Positions 34,021 through 42,357 of a stretch of 64,000 bases of DNA are shown here, piece by piece (position 1 is the stretch's first letter; every line of letters begins with the position of its first letter). The notes under the pieces are model-generated. The model saw only the letters and a program-made list of their open reading frames with translations, was not told the origin of the DNA and did no database searches. Source of the DNA: Crocinitomicaceae bacterium (GTDB lineage: Bacteria > Bacteroidota > Bacteroidia > Flavobacteriales_D > Parvicellaceae); contig PBNK01000035.1 of the NCBI GenBank assembly GCA_002723085.1, forward strand, positions 1 through 64,000, in the 5' to 3' direction. The position numbers and the translations under genes are program-made.

Positions 34021-34629
34021 TTAACTATTAGCTTCAAAATTGGCCTGAACCATATCCCAATCTACCACATTAAAAAATGCTTCTATATAATCGGGTCTTC
34101 TATTTTGATAATTTAAATAATATGCATGTTCCCAAACATCTAATCCTAAAATAGGCACACCTCCACAACCAATGCCAGGCATTATGGGATTATCTTGATT
34201 TGGGGTAGAGCATACTTCAAGTTTTCCGTCAGAATGAACACATAACCAAGCCCATCCAGACCCAAACTGAGTAGCCGCTGCTTGAGAAAAAACATTTTTA
34301 AACTCATCAAATGACCCAAATGCTTTATTAATTGCTTCTGCTAACCCGCCTTCAGGTTGACCGCCACCGTTAGGAGACATTACTTCCCAAAAAAGACAGT
34401 GGTTAAAATATCCTCCACCATTATTCCTTAAAGCTGAATTTGACATGTCTAATTTTTCTAAAACTTCGTTAATTGATTTTCCTTCATCAGAAGAGCCAGA
34501 GATTGCAGCATTAAGTTTTGTAGTGTATCCAGCATGATGTTTTCCATGATGGATTTCCATCGTTTTAGCATCTATGTGCGGTTCAAGGGCATCATGTGCA
34601 TAATTTAATTGGGGTAATTCAAATGACAT
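34021..34629 (-). CDS. sodA: Superoxide dismutase (Fe/Mn family, Mn-like signature)
   Basis: The enzyme removes superoxide in the cytoplasm. The 202-residue length is normal. Metal ligand H27 lies in the [11 protein letters not shown] segment; the second lies in [13 protein letters not shown], and the last two in [14 protein letters not shown]. The NNGG pattern and FGSGWAWL favour a manganese or cambialistic enzyme rather than a strict iron one. It is a single gene with its own TATATTTG box upstream and a shared hairpin downstream. Confidence 0.93.
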   Translation of the reverse strand: MSFELPQLNYAHDALEPHIDAKTMEIHHGKHHAGYTTKLNAAISGSSDEGKSINEVLEKLDMSNSALRNNGGGYFNHCLFWEVMSPNGGGQPEGGLAEAINKAFGSFDEFKNVFSQAAATQFGSGWAWLCVHSDGKLEVCSTPNQDNPIMPGIGCGGVPILGLDVWEHAYYLNYQNRRPDYIEAFFNVVDWDMVQANFEANS

Positions 34630-34660
34630 CTTATTATATTTTATACATTATTAATATCAA

Positions 34661-34668
34661 CAAATATA
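34661..34668 (-). promoter_or_regulatory. Predicted -7 box of the superoxide dismutase gene
   Basis: The minus strand carries TATATTTG, an exact TAnnTTTG match, 32 bases before the ATG at 34629. A good -33 TTG is not visible. Confidence 0.45.
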
Positions 34669-34717
34669 AGTAAATAGGTACTAAAAAATTAATTAGTTTT
34701 AAATTAATAAAGCAAAT

Positions 34718-35158
34718 ATGGAGAATTTTTCTGATGAGTATTTTATGAAAAAAGCAATTGATGAAGCACGAAATGCCTTTGAAAAAGATGAAGTACCTGT
34801 AGGTGCAATTATAGTGCATAAAAACAGAATCATTGCAAAATCACATAACCTAACTGAAATGTTAACTGATTTCACAGCACATGCAGAAATGCAAGTTTTT
34901 ACATCAGCAAGTGAATATTTGAACAATAAATACCTAAACAATTGCACTCTTTATGTAACATTAGAGCCTTGTGTTATGTGTGCGGGTGCTGCATATTGGA
35001 CAAGAATTGGAAGAATAGTTTTTGGATCAAGTGATGAAAATCGTGGGTATGAAAGAATTAAAACATCATTGCTTCATCCAAAAACTAAAGTAACCAAAGG
35101 AGTTTTAAAAGAAGAATGCAGTAAAATAATTACTGATTTTTTTGAGACAAAAAGATGA
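34718..35158 (+). CDS. tadA: tRNA-specific adenosine deaminase TadA
   Basis: A 146-residue deaminase that changes the wobble adenosine of tRNA-Arg(ACG) to inosine. It has the zinc and catalytic motifs HAEM (near residue 52) and PCVMCAGA (near 86), with TLEPC and the FGSSDENRGY loop found in TadA rather than in cytidine or guanine deaminases. It stands alone, 88 bases from the divergent sod gene and 72 bases before the bacilliredoxin. Confidence 0.92.
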   Translation: MENFSDEYFMKKAIDEARNAFEKDEVPVGAIIVHKNRIIAKSHNLTEMLTDFTAHAEMQVFTSASEYLNNKYLNNCTLYVTLEPCVMCAGAAYWTRIGRIVFGSSDENRGYERIKTSLLHPKTKVTKGVLKEECSKIITDFFETKR

Positions 35159-35230
35159 CTTATATTTTATTATAACATTTATTTCTTTTGATAATTAATT
35201 TACTAATTTCGCAATAAATATATAATCAAT

Positions 35231-35644
35231 ATGTACCCTGAAGAAATAGTTATACCAATGAGACAAGACCTTACATCAAAAGGTTTTAAAGAATTAATTA
35301 CAGCTGAAGATGTAGACAACCAACTTAACAACAATAAAGGAACATCTTTAGTTGTTATAAATTCTGTTTGCGGTTGTGCTGCAGGAAATGCCAGACCAGC
35401 TGCTAAATTAGCTGTTGAAAACAACAAAGTCCCGGATAATATTCTTACTGTTTTTGCTGGGTTTCATACTGAAGCTACTAACCAGGTAAGAAAATATTGC
35501 CTTCCATACCCCCCTTCTTCGCCTAGTATGGCTTTATTTAAAGATGGCAGTTTAGTACACTTTATTGAAAGACATAATATTGAGGGTAAACCTGCACACC
35601 TAATTGCAGAAAACCTTGTAGCTGCTTTCGAAGAATACTGCTAA
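35231..35644 (+). CDS. BrxA/BrxB family bacilliredoxin-like protein
   Basis: The 137-residue protein belongs to the YphP/YqiW (BrxA/BrxB) family, identified by MYPEEIVIPMRQDLTS and the active-site VCGCAAG (Cys-Gly-Cys). In Firmicutes these proteins remove bacillithiol from oxidised proteins; family members are common in Bacteroidetes, where the thiol partner may differ. It ends 17 bases from the convergent gatC gene. The end motif HNIEGKPAHLIAENL agrees with the family. Confidence 0.9.
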   Translation: MYPEEIVIPMRQDLTSKGFKELITAEDVDNQLNNNKGTSLVVINSVCGCAAGNARPAAKLAVENNKVPDNILTVFAGFHTEATNQVRKYCLPYPPSSPSMALFKDGSLVHFIERHNIEGKPAHLIAENLVAAFEEYC

Positions 35645-35660
35645 TTAAAGATTTTTAAAT

Positions 35661-35954
35661 TTACTTTTTGTCCAAGACTTTTGGAAGCTTAAAATATGTA
35701 GAATCCTTTACAGGACTGTTTTTTAAAGCTTCTTTTTGGGTTGTGTTTGAATAATTTATATCCTTACGCAACTTATTTAACTCTTCATTCATATGAATAA
35801 GAGGTTCAACCCCTTCTGTATCTAATTCATTCAATTGACCAATAAAATCTAGCATTTTATTCATGTCATTTAAAATAAGTCTACCCTCTTCCTCATTAAA
35901 TTCCAATTTGGAAAGTTTAGCAATTTTATCGACTGTTTTTTTATCAATCTTCAT
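35661..35954 (-). CDS. gatC: Asp-tRNA(Asn)/Glu-tRNA(Gln) amidotransferase subunit C
   Basis: The 97-residue helical subunit that holds GatA and GatB together. It begins with VDKIAKLSKLEFNEEE and has NKMLDFIGQLNELDTEGVEP, both typical of GatC. It overlaps plsC by 11 bases and so is translated after it. gatA is on the other strand 11 kb away and no gatB lies in the window, so the complex is encoded at three separate sites. Confidence 0.92.
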   Translation of the reverse strand: MKIDKKTVDKIAKLSKLEFNEEEGRLILNDMNKMLDFIGQLNELDTEGVEPLIHMNEELNKLRKDINYSNTTQKEALKNSPVKDSTYFKLPKVLDKK

Positions 35955-36681
35955 TCAAAAGTTCTTTTTGGATAACAGAAAACGTTTTATCCTTCAAAGA
36001 TATTAAATCTTTTCTGGACAAAGAAGTGGTTTCAATAGAATCATGAACCACGACTTTAGCTAATCCTGGTTTTGCTCCTCCAGAAAAATCTGAAGAATCA
36101 GTAAACAAATCATAATTATTTTTAAAAGTTAAAGGCAAAATGGAAACCTTAGAATCAATAGCAAGCTGAAAAGCACCATTTTTAAATCTTCTTAATTCTT
36201 TAATTCTATCATCCCAACCTCCTTCGGGGAAAATAATAACGCTTCTACCCTTTAACAAAGCCTCTTTTGCTTCTTCTAAGCATCTAGCCGCCTTAGTTAT
36301 GCTATTTCTGTAAACAGGGATATCAACCCTCCTTTTAAAAAATAATCTAATTATTGGCCACTTTAAAAGCTCTGACTTTCCTAAAAAAGCAAAATCTTGA
36401 GGAAGTATTAAATACATTAATATAATATCTAAATAAGAAATATGATTGGCGCAAACCACATAGTTTTTATTTGAATCAAAATTCTTGTGAAAATTAATAT
36501 CAATTTTAACTCCTATTGCCTTACACATCCATTTAGCCCAAAAAACTTTAACCTTTTTTGCTCTAACATATATTTTCTTTCCTCTTACAAAAAAGAATAT
36601 ATAAGGAGCACACAATAGACCAATTAAAAAATAACTTAACCCAAAGTAAACCATGTATGATATAGAAATAATTTTTTTCAA
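35944..36681 (-). CDS. plsC: 1-acylglycerol-3-phosphate acyltransferase
   Basis: A membrane acyltransferase of 245 residues that adds the second acyl chain to make phosphatidic acid. The first hydrophobic region (about 1-30) anchors it. The catalytic H-x4-D is in NHISYLD, with the second block FLGKSELLKWP and the substrate motif FPEGGW. It forms a two-gene minus-strand unit with gatC, overlapping by 11 bases, and diverges from trpS. Acyl-chain and headgroup preference cannot be told from the sequence. Confidence 0.92.
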   Translation of the reverse strand: MKKIISISYMVYFGLSYFLIGLLCAPYIFFFVRGKKIYVRAKKVKVFWAKWMCKAIGVKIDINFHKNFDSNKNYVVCANHISYLDIILMYLILPQDFAFLGKSELLKWPIIRLFFKRRVDIPVYRNSITKAARCLEEAKEALLKGRSVIIFPEGGWDDRIKELRRFKNGAFQLAIDSKVSILPLTFKNNYDLFTDSSDFSGGAKPGLAKVVVHDSIETTSLSRKDLISLKDKTFSVIQKELLNED

Positions 36682-36736
36682 AAATTGTTTTTTGTTAGAA
36701 TTATAAGGTAAGTTCTGAAAGATATCCTTTTAAATA

Positions 36737-36744
36737 TAAATTTG
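36737..36744 (+). promoter_or_regulatory. Predicted -7 box of the trpS promoter
   Basis: TAAATTTG is an exact TAnnTTTG match 28 bases before the trpS ATG. No clear TTG is seen at the matching upstream distance. Confidence 0.45.
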
Positions 36745-36772
36745 TAACAAATTTGATTAATTTCAAAAAATT

Positions 36773-37750
36773 ATGGCAAGAGTATTAACCGGAATCCAAA
36801 GCACAGGCAGACCTCATATGGGCAACATCCTTGGTGCCATTCTACCTGCAATTGAAATGGCAAATAAATCTGAAAACGAATCGTTTTTATTTATTGCTGA
36901 CTTACATTCTTTGACACAAATAAAAAATCCAGCCGAATTAAAAGAAAACACATTTCAAGTTGCTGCTACATGGTTAGCTTTTGGGTTAGACCCAAATAAA
37001 ACAACTTTTTATAGGCAATCTGATGTCCCTGAATGTGTGGAATTATCTTGGTACTTAAACTGTTTTTTTCCTTATCAAAGATTAAAACTTGCTCATTCAT
37101 TTAAAGACAAAGCTAATAGACTGGAAGATATCAACTCCGGACTATTCATGTATCCTATGCTAATGGCCGCTGATATTCTATTATATGATGCTGATGAAAT
37201 TCCAGTTGGCAGAGATCAACTTCAACATTTAGAAATGAGCCGTGATGTCGCCTCAAGAATGAATCATAAACTTGGTGATATTTTCGTGCTACCTAGCCCA
37301 ATTATTCAGCCAGAAACGCAACTTATTCCTGGTACTGATGGAGAAAAGATGAGCAAATCAAGAAATAACACTATTGATGTATTTGCGAATGAAAAAGAAA
37401 TAAAAAAACACATAAATAAAAACATAGTAACAGACAACACTCCTCTAGAATCTCCTAAAGACCCAAATTCTTCTACAATTTTTAATCTTTACAGACTTAT
37501 TGCTTCTGAAATAGAATCAAATAAAATGGCTGAACAGTTAAGGGCTGGTGGTTATGGATGGGGGCATGCAAAAAATGACCTTATAAACTGCATTTGTGAA
37601 AAATTTGCTGAACCTAGAGAAAAGTTTAATCACTTTATCAATAATAGAAATGAAGTTGAAGACATTCTCAATCATGGCGCTAAAAAAGCAAAAAAGGTTG
37701 CCGAAGCAACCTTAATTAGAGTGAAAAAAAGTTTAGGTTATAATACTTAA
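36773..37750 (+). CDS. trpS: Tryptophan--tRNA ligase
   Basis: A class I synthetase of 325 residues. The HIGH-like motif appears in GIQSTGRPHMGN and the KMSKS motif as GEKMSKSRNN, with YPMLMAADILLYDAD and VGRDQLQHLEMSRD between them. It charges tRNA-Trp. It starts 91 bases from the divergent plsC start, and its last four bases overlap the convergent dehydrogenase gene. Confidence 0.97.
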   Translation: MARVLTGIQSTGRPHMGNILGAILPAIEMANKSENESFLFIADLHSLTQIKNPAELKENTFQVAATWLAFGLDPNKTTFYRQSDVPECVELSWYLNCFFPYQRLKLAHSFKDKANRLEDINSGLFMYPMLMAADILLYDADEIPVGRDQLQHLEMSRDVASRMNHKLGDIFVLPSPIIQPETQLIPGTDGEKMSKSRNNTIDVFANEKEIKKHINKNIVTDNTPLESPKDPNSSTIFNLYRLIASEIESNKMAEQLRAGGYGWGHAKNDLINCICEKFAEPREKFNHFINNRNEVEDILNHGAKKAKKVAEATLIRVKKSLGYNT

Positions 37751-39282
37751 AGATCAAATTTAATTCCTTGTGCAAGTGGTAAGGATGTACCCCAATTTAT
37801 AGTATTGGTTTGTCTTCTCATGTATACTTTCCAAGCATCAGATCCAGACTCTCTTCCTCCTCCAGTTTCTTTTTCTCCTCCAAAAGCTCCACCAATTTCT
37901 GCGCCAGATGTTCCGATATTTACATTTGCAATGCCACAATCAGAACCTAAATGAGAAAGAAATTTTTCTTGCTCTCTCATATCAGTAGTCATAATAGCAG
38001 AGGATAACCCTTGAGGAACATCATTCTGAATATCAATTGCTGCTTTTACATCTCCTTTATATTTGATTAAATATAAAATAGGGGCAAAAGTTTCATGTTG
38101 GACAATGTTAAATTCATTTTTTGCTTCGGCAATAACTGGCTTAACATAACAATTGCTTTCATAACCTTCACCTTCAAGTTTTCCACCATCAACAATGATA
38201 TTTGCCCCTTCAGATTTTGCTAACTCAATTGCCTCCAAGTACATTTCTACAGCGTCATTGTCAATGAGGGGGCCTACATGGTTAGATTCATCTAATGGGT
38301 TTCCTATTTTAAGTTGTTTATAAGCATTAACTAGAGCATTTTTAACATCTTCATATATGTTTTCATGAATAATTAATCTTCTAGTTGATGTACATCTTTG
38401 GCCTGTAGTACCAACTGCACCAAAAACTAATGCTGGAATAACCATTTTTAAATCAGAATTTGGAGTTAAAATGACTGCATTATTTCCTCCAAGCTCTAAC
38501 AATGATTTTCCTAATCTTTCCCCTACTACTTTTCCAACAGATTTACCCATTCTAGTTGATCCTGTTGCAGATACTAGTGGAATTCTTTTATCCGCAGAAA
38601 TCAATTCCCCTATTTCAGCATCACCAATAACAAGAGTTGAAATACCTCCATGAAGGTTATTTGCATCCAATACCTCAGCAATAATTTTTTGACAAGCAAT
38701 TGCACATAAAGGAGCCTTTTCAGAGGGTTTCCAAATACATACGTCACCACAGATCCAAGCCAATGCAGTATTCCATGCCCAAACCGCTACTGGGAAATTA
38801 AAAGCAGATATTATTCCTACAATCCCTATAGGATGATACTGTTCATACATTCTATGCATTGGTCTTTCGGAGTGCATTGTTAAACCGTGTAATTGTCTAG
38901 ATAATCCAACTGCAAAATCACAGATATCGATCATTTCTTGAACTTCCCCTAACCCTTCTTGAAAGGATTTTCCCATTTCATAAGACACTAAAGAACCAAG
39001 AGCCTCTTTTTTTGACCTTAATGCTTCTCCAAATTGCCTTACCATTTCACCCCTTTGTGGTGCGGGCAACATTCTCCAATCATTAAACGCTTCTTGCGAA
39101 GCTAAAATACAAGCTTCATAATCTTTATTTGAAGCTGAAGTAACCGATCCTATTTTTTTCCCATCAACAGGTGAATAAGAGGTTATGGTTTTATCACTAG
39201 AAGAAAGCCACTTACTTCCAATAGCAGCGCCCGAATTTTGATTTTCAATCCCTAAGGATTTTAAGATGTTTTCTATTTGCAT
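37747..39282 (-). CDS. Aldehyde dehydrogenase, ALDH7-type (alpha-aminoadipic semialdehyde dehydrogenase)
   Basis: I chose the ATG at 39282, which gives 511 residues, the same as human ALDH7A1, over an in-frame extension of 11 codons. The catalytic glutamate is E263 in LELGGNN and the nucleophile C297 in TTGQRCTSTRR. FNFPVAVWAWNTALAWICGD and the GAEIGGAFGGEKETGGGRE-like end are typical of ALDH7. The likely role is lysine breakdown, oxidising the semialdehyde to 2-aminoadipate; no partner lysine-catabolism gene is seen here. Confidence 0.88.
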   Translation of the reverse strand: MQIENILKSLGIENQNSGAAIGSKWLSSSDKTITSYSPVDGKKIGSVTSASNKDYEACILASQEAFNDWRMLPAPQRGEMVRQFGEALRSKKEALGSLVSYEMGKSFQEGLGEVQEMIDICDFAVGLSRQLHGLTMHSERPMHRMYEQYHPIGIVGIISAFNFPVAVWAWNTALAWICGDVCIWKPSEKAPLCAIACQKIIAEVLDANNLHGGISTLVIGDAEIGELISADKRIPLVSATGSTRMGKSVGKVVGERLGKSLLELGGNNAVILTPNSDLKMVIPALVFGAVGTTGQRCTSTRRLIIHENIYEDVKNALVNAYKQLKIGNPLDESNHVGPLIDNDAVEMYLEAIELAKSEGANIIVDGGKLEGEGYESNCYVKPVIAEAKNEFNIVQHETFAPILYLIKYKGDVKAAIDIQNDVPQGLSSAIMTTDMREQEKFLSHLGSDCGIANVNIGTSGAEIGGAFGGEKETGGGRESGSDAWKVYMRRQTNTINWGTSLPLAQGIKFDL

Positions 39283-39312
39283 TAGATTGATTTTATAATA
39301 ACAATTTGATCG

Positions 39313-39320
39313 CAAAATTA
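39313..39320 (-). promoter_or_regulatory. Predicted -7 box of the ALDH gene
   Basis: The minus strand reads TAATTTTG, an exact TAnnTTTG match, 30 bases before the ATG at 39282. Confidence 0.45.
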
Positions 39321-39557
39321 TAAAAACAAATCACTACACAATTGGTTCTTACAAAAAAGGTTATTCGAATAATCATTTTAATATAAAATCCTGTAGGCTT
39401 AAATATATATTAAAGAATACTATCGAAAGTTTTCAACAAATCCCAACAGAGATATCTCAGGTTTTTGTTAATAAAATGAAACCATATTGTCTTTCTTACG
39501 TAGATATGTCAAAATTATAATGAAATTTTTTTATTAAAAAACTTAAAAACTAAAGTC
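39321..39557. other. Intergenic region without recognised genes
   Basis: About 240 AT-rich bases between the ALDH promoter and a small membrane-protein gene. I find no tRNA, no strong hairpin and no long frame in it. It may carry the promoter of the small gene on its right. Confidence 0.4.
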
Positions 39558-39680
39558 ATGAGATTTTTATTTATTGTTGATATAACATTTAGATTTCTAT
39601 TTTTTATAGTGGGGTACGGTTTAATTATTGGAAGTTTTATAGCATTATTTGCTCTACCTTGGATTATGTCTTACCAGTAA
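39558..39680 (+). CDS. 40-residue membrane miniprotein
   Basis: An ATG at 39558 opens a 40-codon frame ending in TAA at 39678-39680. The product, beginning MRFLFIVDITFRFLFF, has a charged start (two arginines and one aspartate) and one long hydrophobic helix ending in LFALPWIMSYQ. Positive charges at the N-terminus would favour an N-in orientation. Its last 17 bases overlap the 3' end of the histidine-kinase gene on the other strand. Codon use is like the neighbours. It may be a real small gene or a chance frame; homologs would decide. Confidence 0.4.
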   Translation: MRFLFIVDITFRFLFFIVGYGLIIGSFIALFALPWIMSYQ

Positions 39681-41211
39681 ATTTATAATTATTAATTGGC
39701 AATAAAATTTCAATTGTGGTTCCTACATCAATTTTACTAGCCTTTACATGAATTTTCCCTTTGTGATGACCTTCGATAATTCTCTTAGCTAAGGATAAAC
39801 CTAAACCCCAACCCCTATCCTTTGTGGTGTAACCTGGTTCAAAAATAGTTTTAAATTTAGAAAGTGGAATCCCCCTACCTTCATCCATTATTTCTATAGA
39901 AATTTGATTATTTTTTTTTGAAACCAATAAATTAATTTCTCCTCTACCTCCCATTGCGTCTGCAGCATTTTTTAACACATTTTCAATCACCCAACTAAAT
40001 AAAGAAGTGTTGATTTTTGCTATTAATTTTTCATATGAAAAATCAATGTTAATTTTAACTGTTTTTGGAATACGCTTCTCCATATATCCAATGTAAGATT
40101 TAATGAAATTATGAATTTCAATTTCTGACAATTTAACTTTGGATCCAATCTTAGAAAACCTTTCGCTAACAACAGTTAATCGATTAATGTCTTTTTCCAT
40201 TTCAATAAATGGTTCTCGGCCTTGAAAATCTTTTTCTTTTAATATTTCAATCCATCCTTGAAGAGATGATAGTGGCGTTCCTAATTGATGTGCCGTTTCT
40301 TTTGCCATTCCTGCCCAAACCTGATTCTGTTCAGCTTTTCTAAATATGCTAAATAAAATATATGATATTATTAAAAATATTGCAATTACAACTAATATAA
40401 ATATCGGAAAATATTGCAATTGAATTAATGTTTTTGAATTGTTGTAATAAACAATTCCATTGTTTCCTGAACCTAAATCGATTTCAATTGGCTCATTTTC
40501 TAACTTCATTCTTTTTAGTGATTTATCAATGTCATTTGTTTTAATATTTGTTTCATTTACTTCATTTGTTTTTGAATCAATAAAAATCACTGGTACAAGA
40601 GCAGTGTTTTTAATTAAATCAGTATTAAAAGATTCTATTAATGAATCTCTTCTATTTTGTAAGTCGTAAAATTCCTGAGAATATGAATAATATAATATTT
40701 GACTCTTTCCTTTTAAATAGTTTATTTCAATAGGTGTGTTTATTTTTTTCCATTGTTTAATTAGACTATCAATTATTGTTTTTTTTTCTTTAGGTTCTAC
40801 TTTAATTTTATCTAAAGCTGGCAAATTAGCATAAGAAATTATTTCTTTTTTATCATTTGTTAAGATTATAGGAATATTCTCGTTTGGTGAAATTGTATCT
40901 AAATTGCTTTTAATTATAGACATCGCTAAACCATAATCTTCCCTTACCTTTCCTAATTCTCTTGTTGCTTCAGCCCATAATTTAATTTTTTCTTTTTCTT
41001 TTTGTTCTAAAGCATTAAAGGACTGATTGGTTAATTTGACCAATGCTGCTTTTTTTTGAATCGATTGACTCCATAATTTAATTTTTTGCCGCTCTGCTTT
41101 TTTAACATTCGACACTATATATGATGTGACAAAAAAGATCAACACCACAATAACTAAACCTGAAATTGATAGAACTAATTTCCACTTTTGCTTTGTTGAG
41201 TATAATTTCAT
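39664..41211 (-). CDS. Sensor histidine kinase (orphan)
   Basis: The 515-residue protein has a transmembrane helix at about 14-34, a periplasmic region of about 230 residues, a second helix at about 266-290, and then HisKA and ATPase domains. The phosphorylated histidine is H308 in AKETAHQLGTP. The N-box lies in ENVLKNAADAM, the G1 box in DEGRGIP and the G2 box in GWGLGLSLAK. No response-regulator gene is adjacent, so it must act with one encoded elsewhere. The sensed signal is unknown. It diverges from the M28 lipoprotein gene. Confidence 0.9.
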   Translation of the reverse strand: MKLYSTKQKWKLVLSISGLVIVVLIFFVTSYIVSNVKKAERQKIKLWSQSIQKKAALVKLTNQSFNALEQKEKEKIKLWAEATRELGKVREDYGLAMSIIKSNLDTISPNENIPIILTNDKKEIISYANLPALDKIKVEPKEKKTIIDSLIKQWKKINTPIEINYLKGKSQILYYSYSQEFYDLQNRRDSLIESFNTDLIKNTALVPVIFIDSKTNEVNETNIKTNDIDKSLKRMKLENEPIEIDLGSGNNGIVYYNNSKTLIQLQYFPIFILVVIAIFLIISYILFSIFRKAEQNQVWAGMAKETAHQLGTPLSSLQGWIEILKEKDFQGREPFIEMEKDINRLTVVSERFSKIGSKVKLSEIEIHNFIKSYIGYMEKRIPKTVKINIDFSYEKLIAKINTSLFSWVIENVLKNAADAMGGRGEINLLVSKKNNQISIEIMDEGRGIPLSKFKTIFEPGYTTKDRGWGLGLSLAKRIIEGHHKGKIHVKASKIDVGTTIEILLPINNYKFTGKT

Positions 41212-41317
41212 TTATTACTGACAAATATATTCAAGTTATAGATGATTGAAATAGATTTTGATATAATTACTAATAGTTTGTTGAAGTATATTAAATTAGA
41301 CGCTTATTAATTTAATA

Positions 41318-42355
41318 ATGAAAATTACCTTTTTTAATATAAAACCTATTCTTTTTCTTTTATTAATTGGATTTTGTCTAATCTTACACAGCTGTCATTC
41401 TGAACCAGATAAAATTCAGAAAGAAATAGAACCTCCTCAATCAACTAAAGAATGGATTAATCCACCATTATTTGATTCGGATTCTGCATACAAATTCATT
41501 AAAAAACAAGTTGATTTTGGCCCTAGAAAACCAAAATCAATCGCCCATAAAAATTGCGGAGATTGGATAATAAATAAAATGACCTCTTTTGGTTTTTTGA
41601 TAACTGAACAAACAGGTAAAGTGACTGCTTTTGATGGAAGCAAACTTCCTTTAAGGAACATTATCTGTAGATTAAACCCCAATAAAAAGAATAGAATTTT
41701 ACTTTGTGCTCATTGGGACACAAGGCCTTTTGCTGATAGAGATAGTATTAACCAAAATGAGCCAATTATTGGGGCTAATGATGGGGCAAGTGGAGTTGGG
41801 GTTTTAATGGAAATTGCTAGAGTTCTAAATAATGAAAATTATTTGTCTGGTGTTGATGTCATTTTCTTTGATGTTGAAGATTACGGAGCTCCCAATATGA
41901 ATTCTACTTTTTTTGATGTTCAATCAATGAATGACACTTGGTGTCTAGGGTCACAATTTTGGGCTAGAAATTTATCCGCGGAATATATTAGACCTAAATA
42001 TGGGATTTTAGTTGATATGGTTGGCGCTGAAAATGCGGAGTTTCCAAAAGAAGGAATATCGATGGAGTATGCAGGATATTACCAAAGTAAATTATGGAAT
42101 ATAGCCGAGAAAATTGGCTATGGTAATTATTTTAAAAAGAAAATTGCTCCACCTATAACTGATGATCATACATATATTAATCAAATGACAAACATCCCTA
42201 CTCTTGACATTATTCATTATTCCGTAAGGCCAAGTTCTGGTAGATTTGATTTTGGTAAATTTCACCATACACACGCTGATAACATGAAGATTATACATAA
42301 ACCTACTTTGAAAGCAGTTGGAGAAACAATACTTAGTTTTATTTACAATATTTAA
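41318..42355 (+). CDS. M28 family lipoprotein, glutaminyl-peptide cyclotransferase-like
   Basis: A 345-residue lipoprotein (signal ending LILHSCHSE) of the M28 zinc peptidase fold. AHWDTRPFADRD, then GANDGASGVGVLMEIARVL, supply the zinc aspartate and open cavity of glutaminyl cyclases, and FFDVEDYG and DIIHYS the remaining residues. In these enzymes N-terminal glutamine of exported proteins is turned into pyroglutamate, which many Bacteroidetes need because signal peptidase often leaves Gln at position one. True aminopeptidase activity is an alternative. It lies two bases before polA. Confidence 0.85.
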   Translation: MKITFFNIKPILFLLLIGFCLILHSCHSEPDKIQKEIEPPQSTKEWINPPLFDSDSAYKFIKKQVDFGPRKPKSIAHKNCGDWIINKMTSFGFLITEQTGKVTAFDGSKLPLRNIICRLNPNKKNRILLCAHWDTRPFADRDSINQNEPIIGANDGASGVGVLMEIARVLNNENYLSGVDVIFFDVEDYGAPNMNSTFFDVQSMNDTWCLGSQFWARNLSAEYIRPKYGILVDMVGAENAEFPKEGISMEYAGYYQSKLWNIAEKIGYGNYFKKKIAPPITDDHTYINQMTNIPTLDIIHYSVRPSSGRFDFGKFHHTHADNMKIIHKPTLKAVGETILSFIYNI

Positions 42356-42357
42356 CT

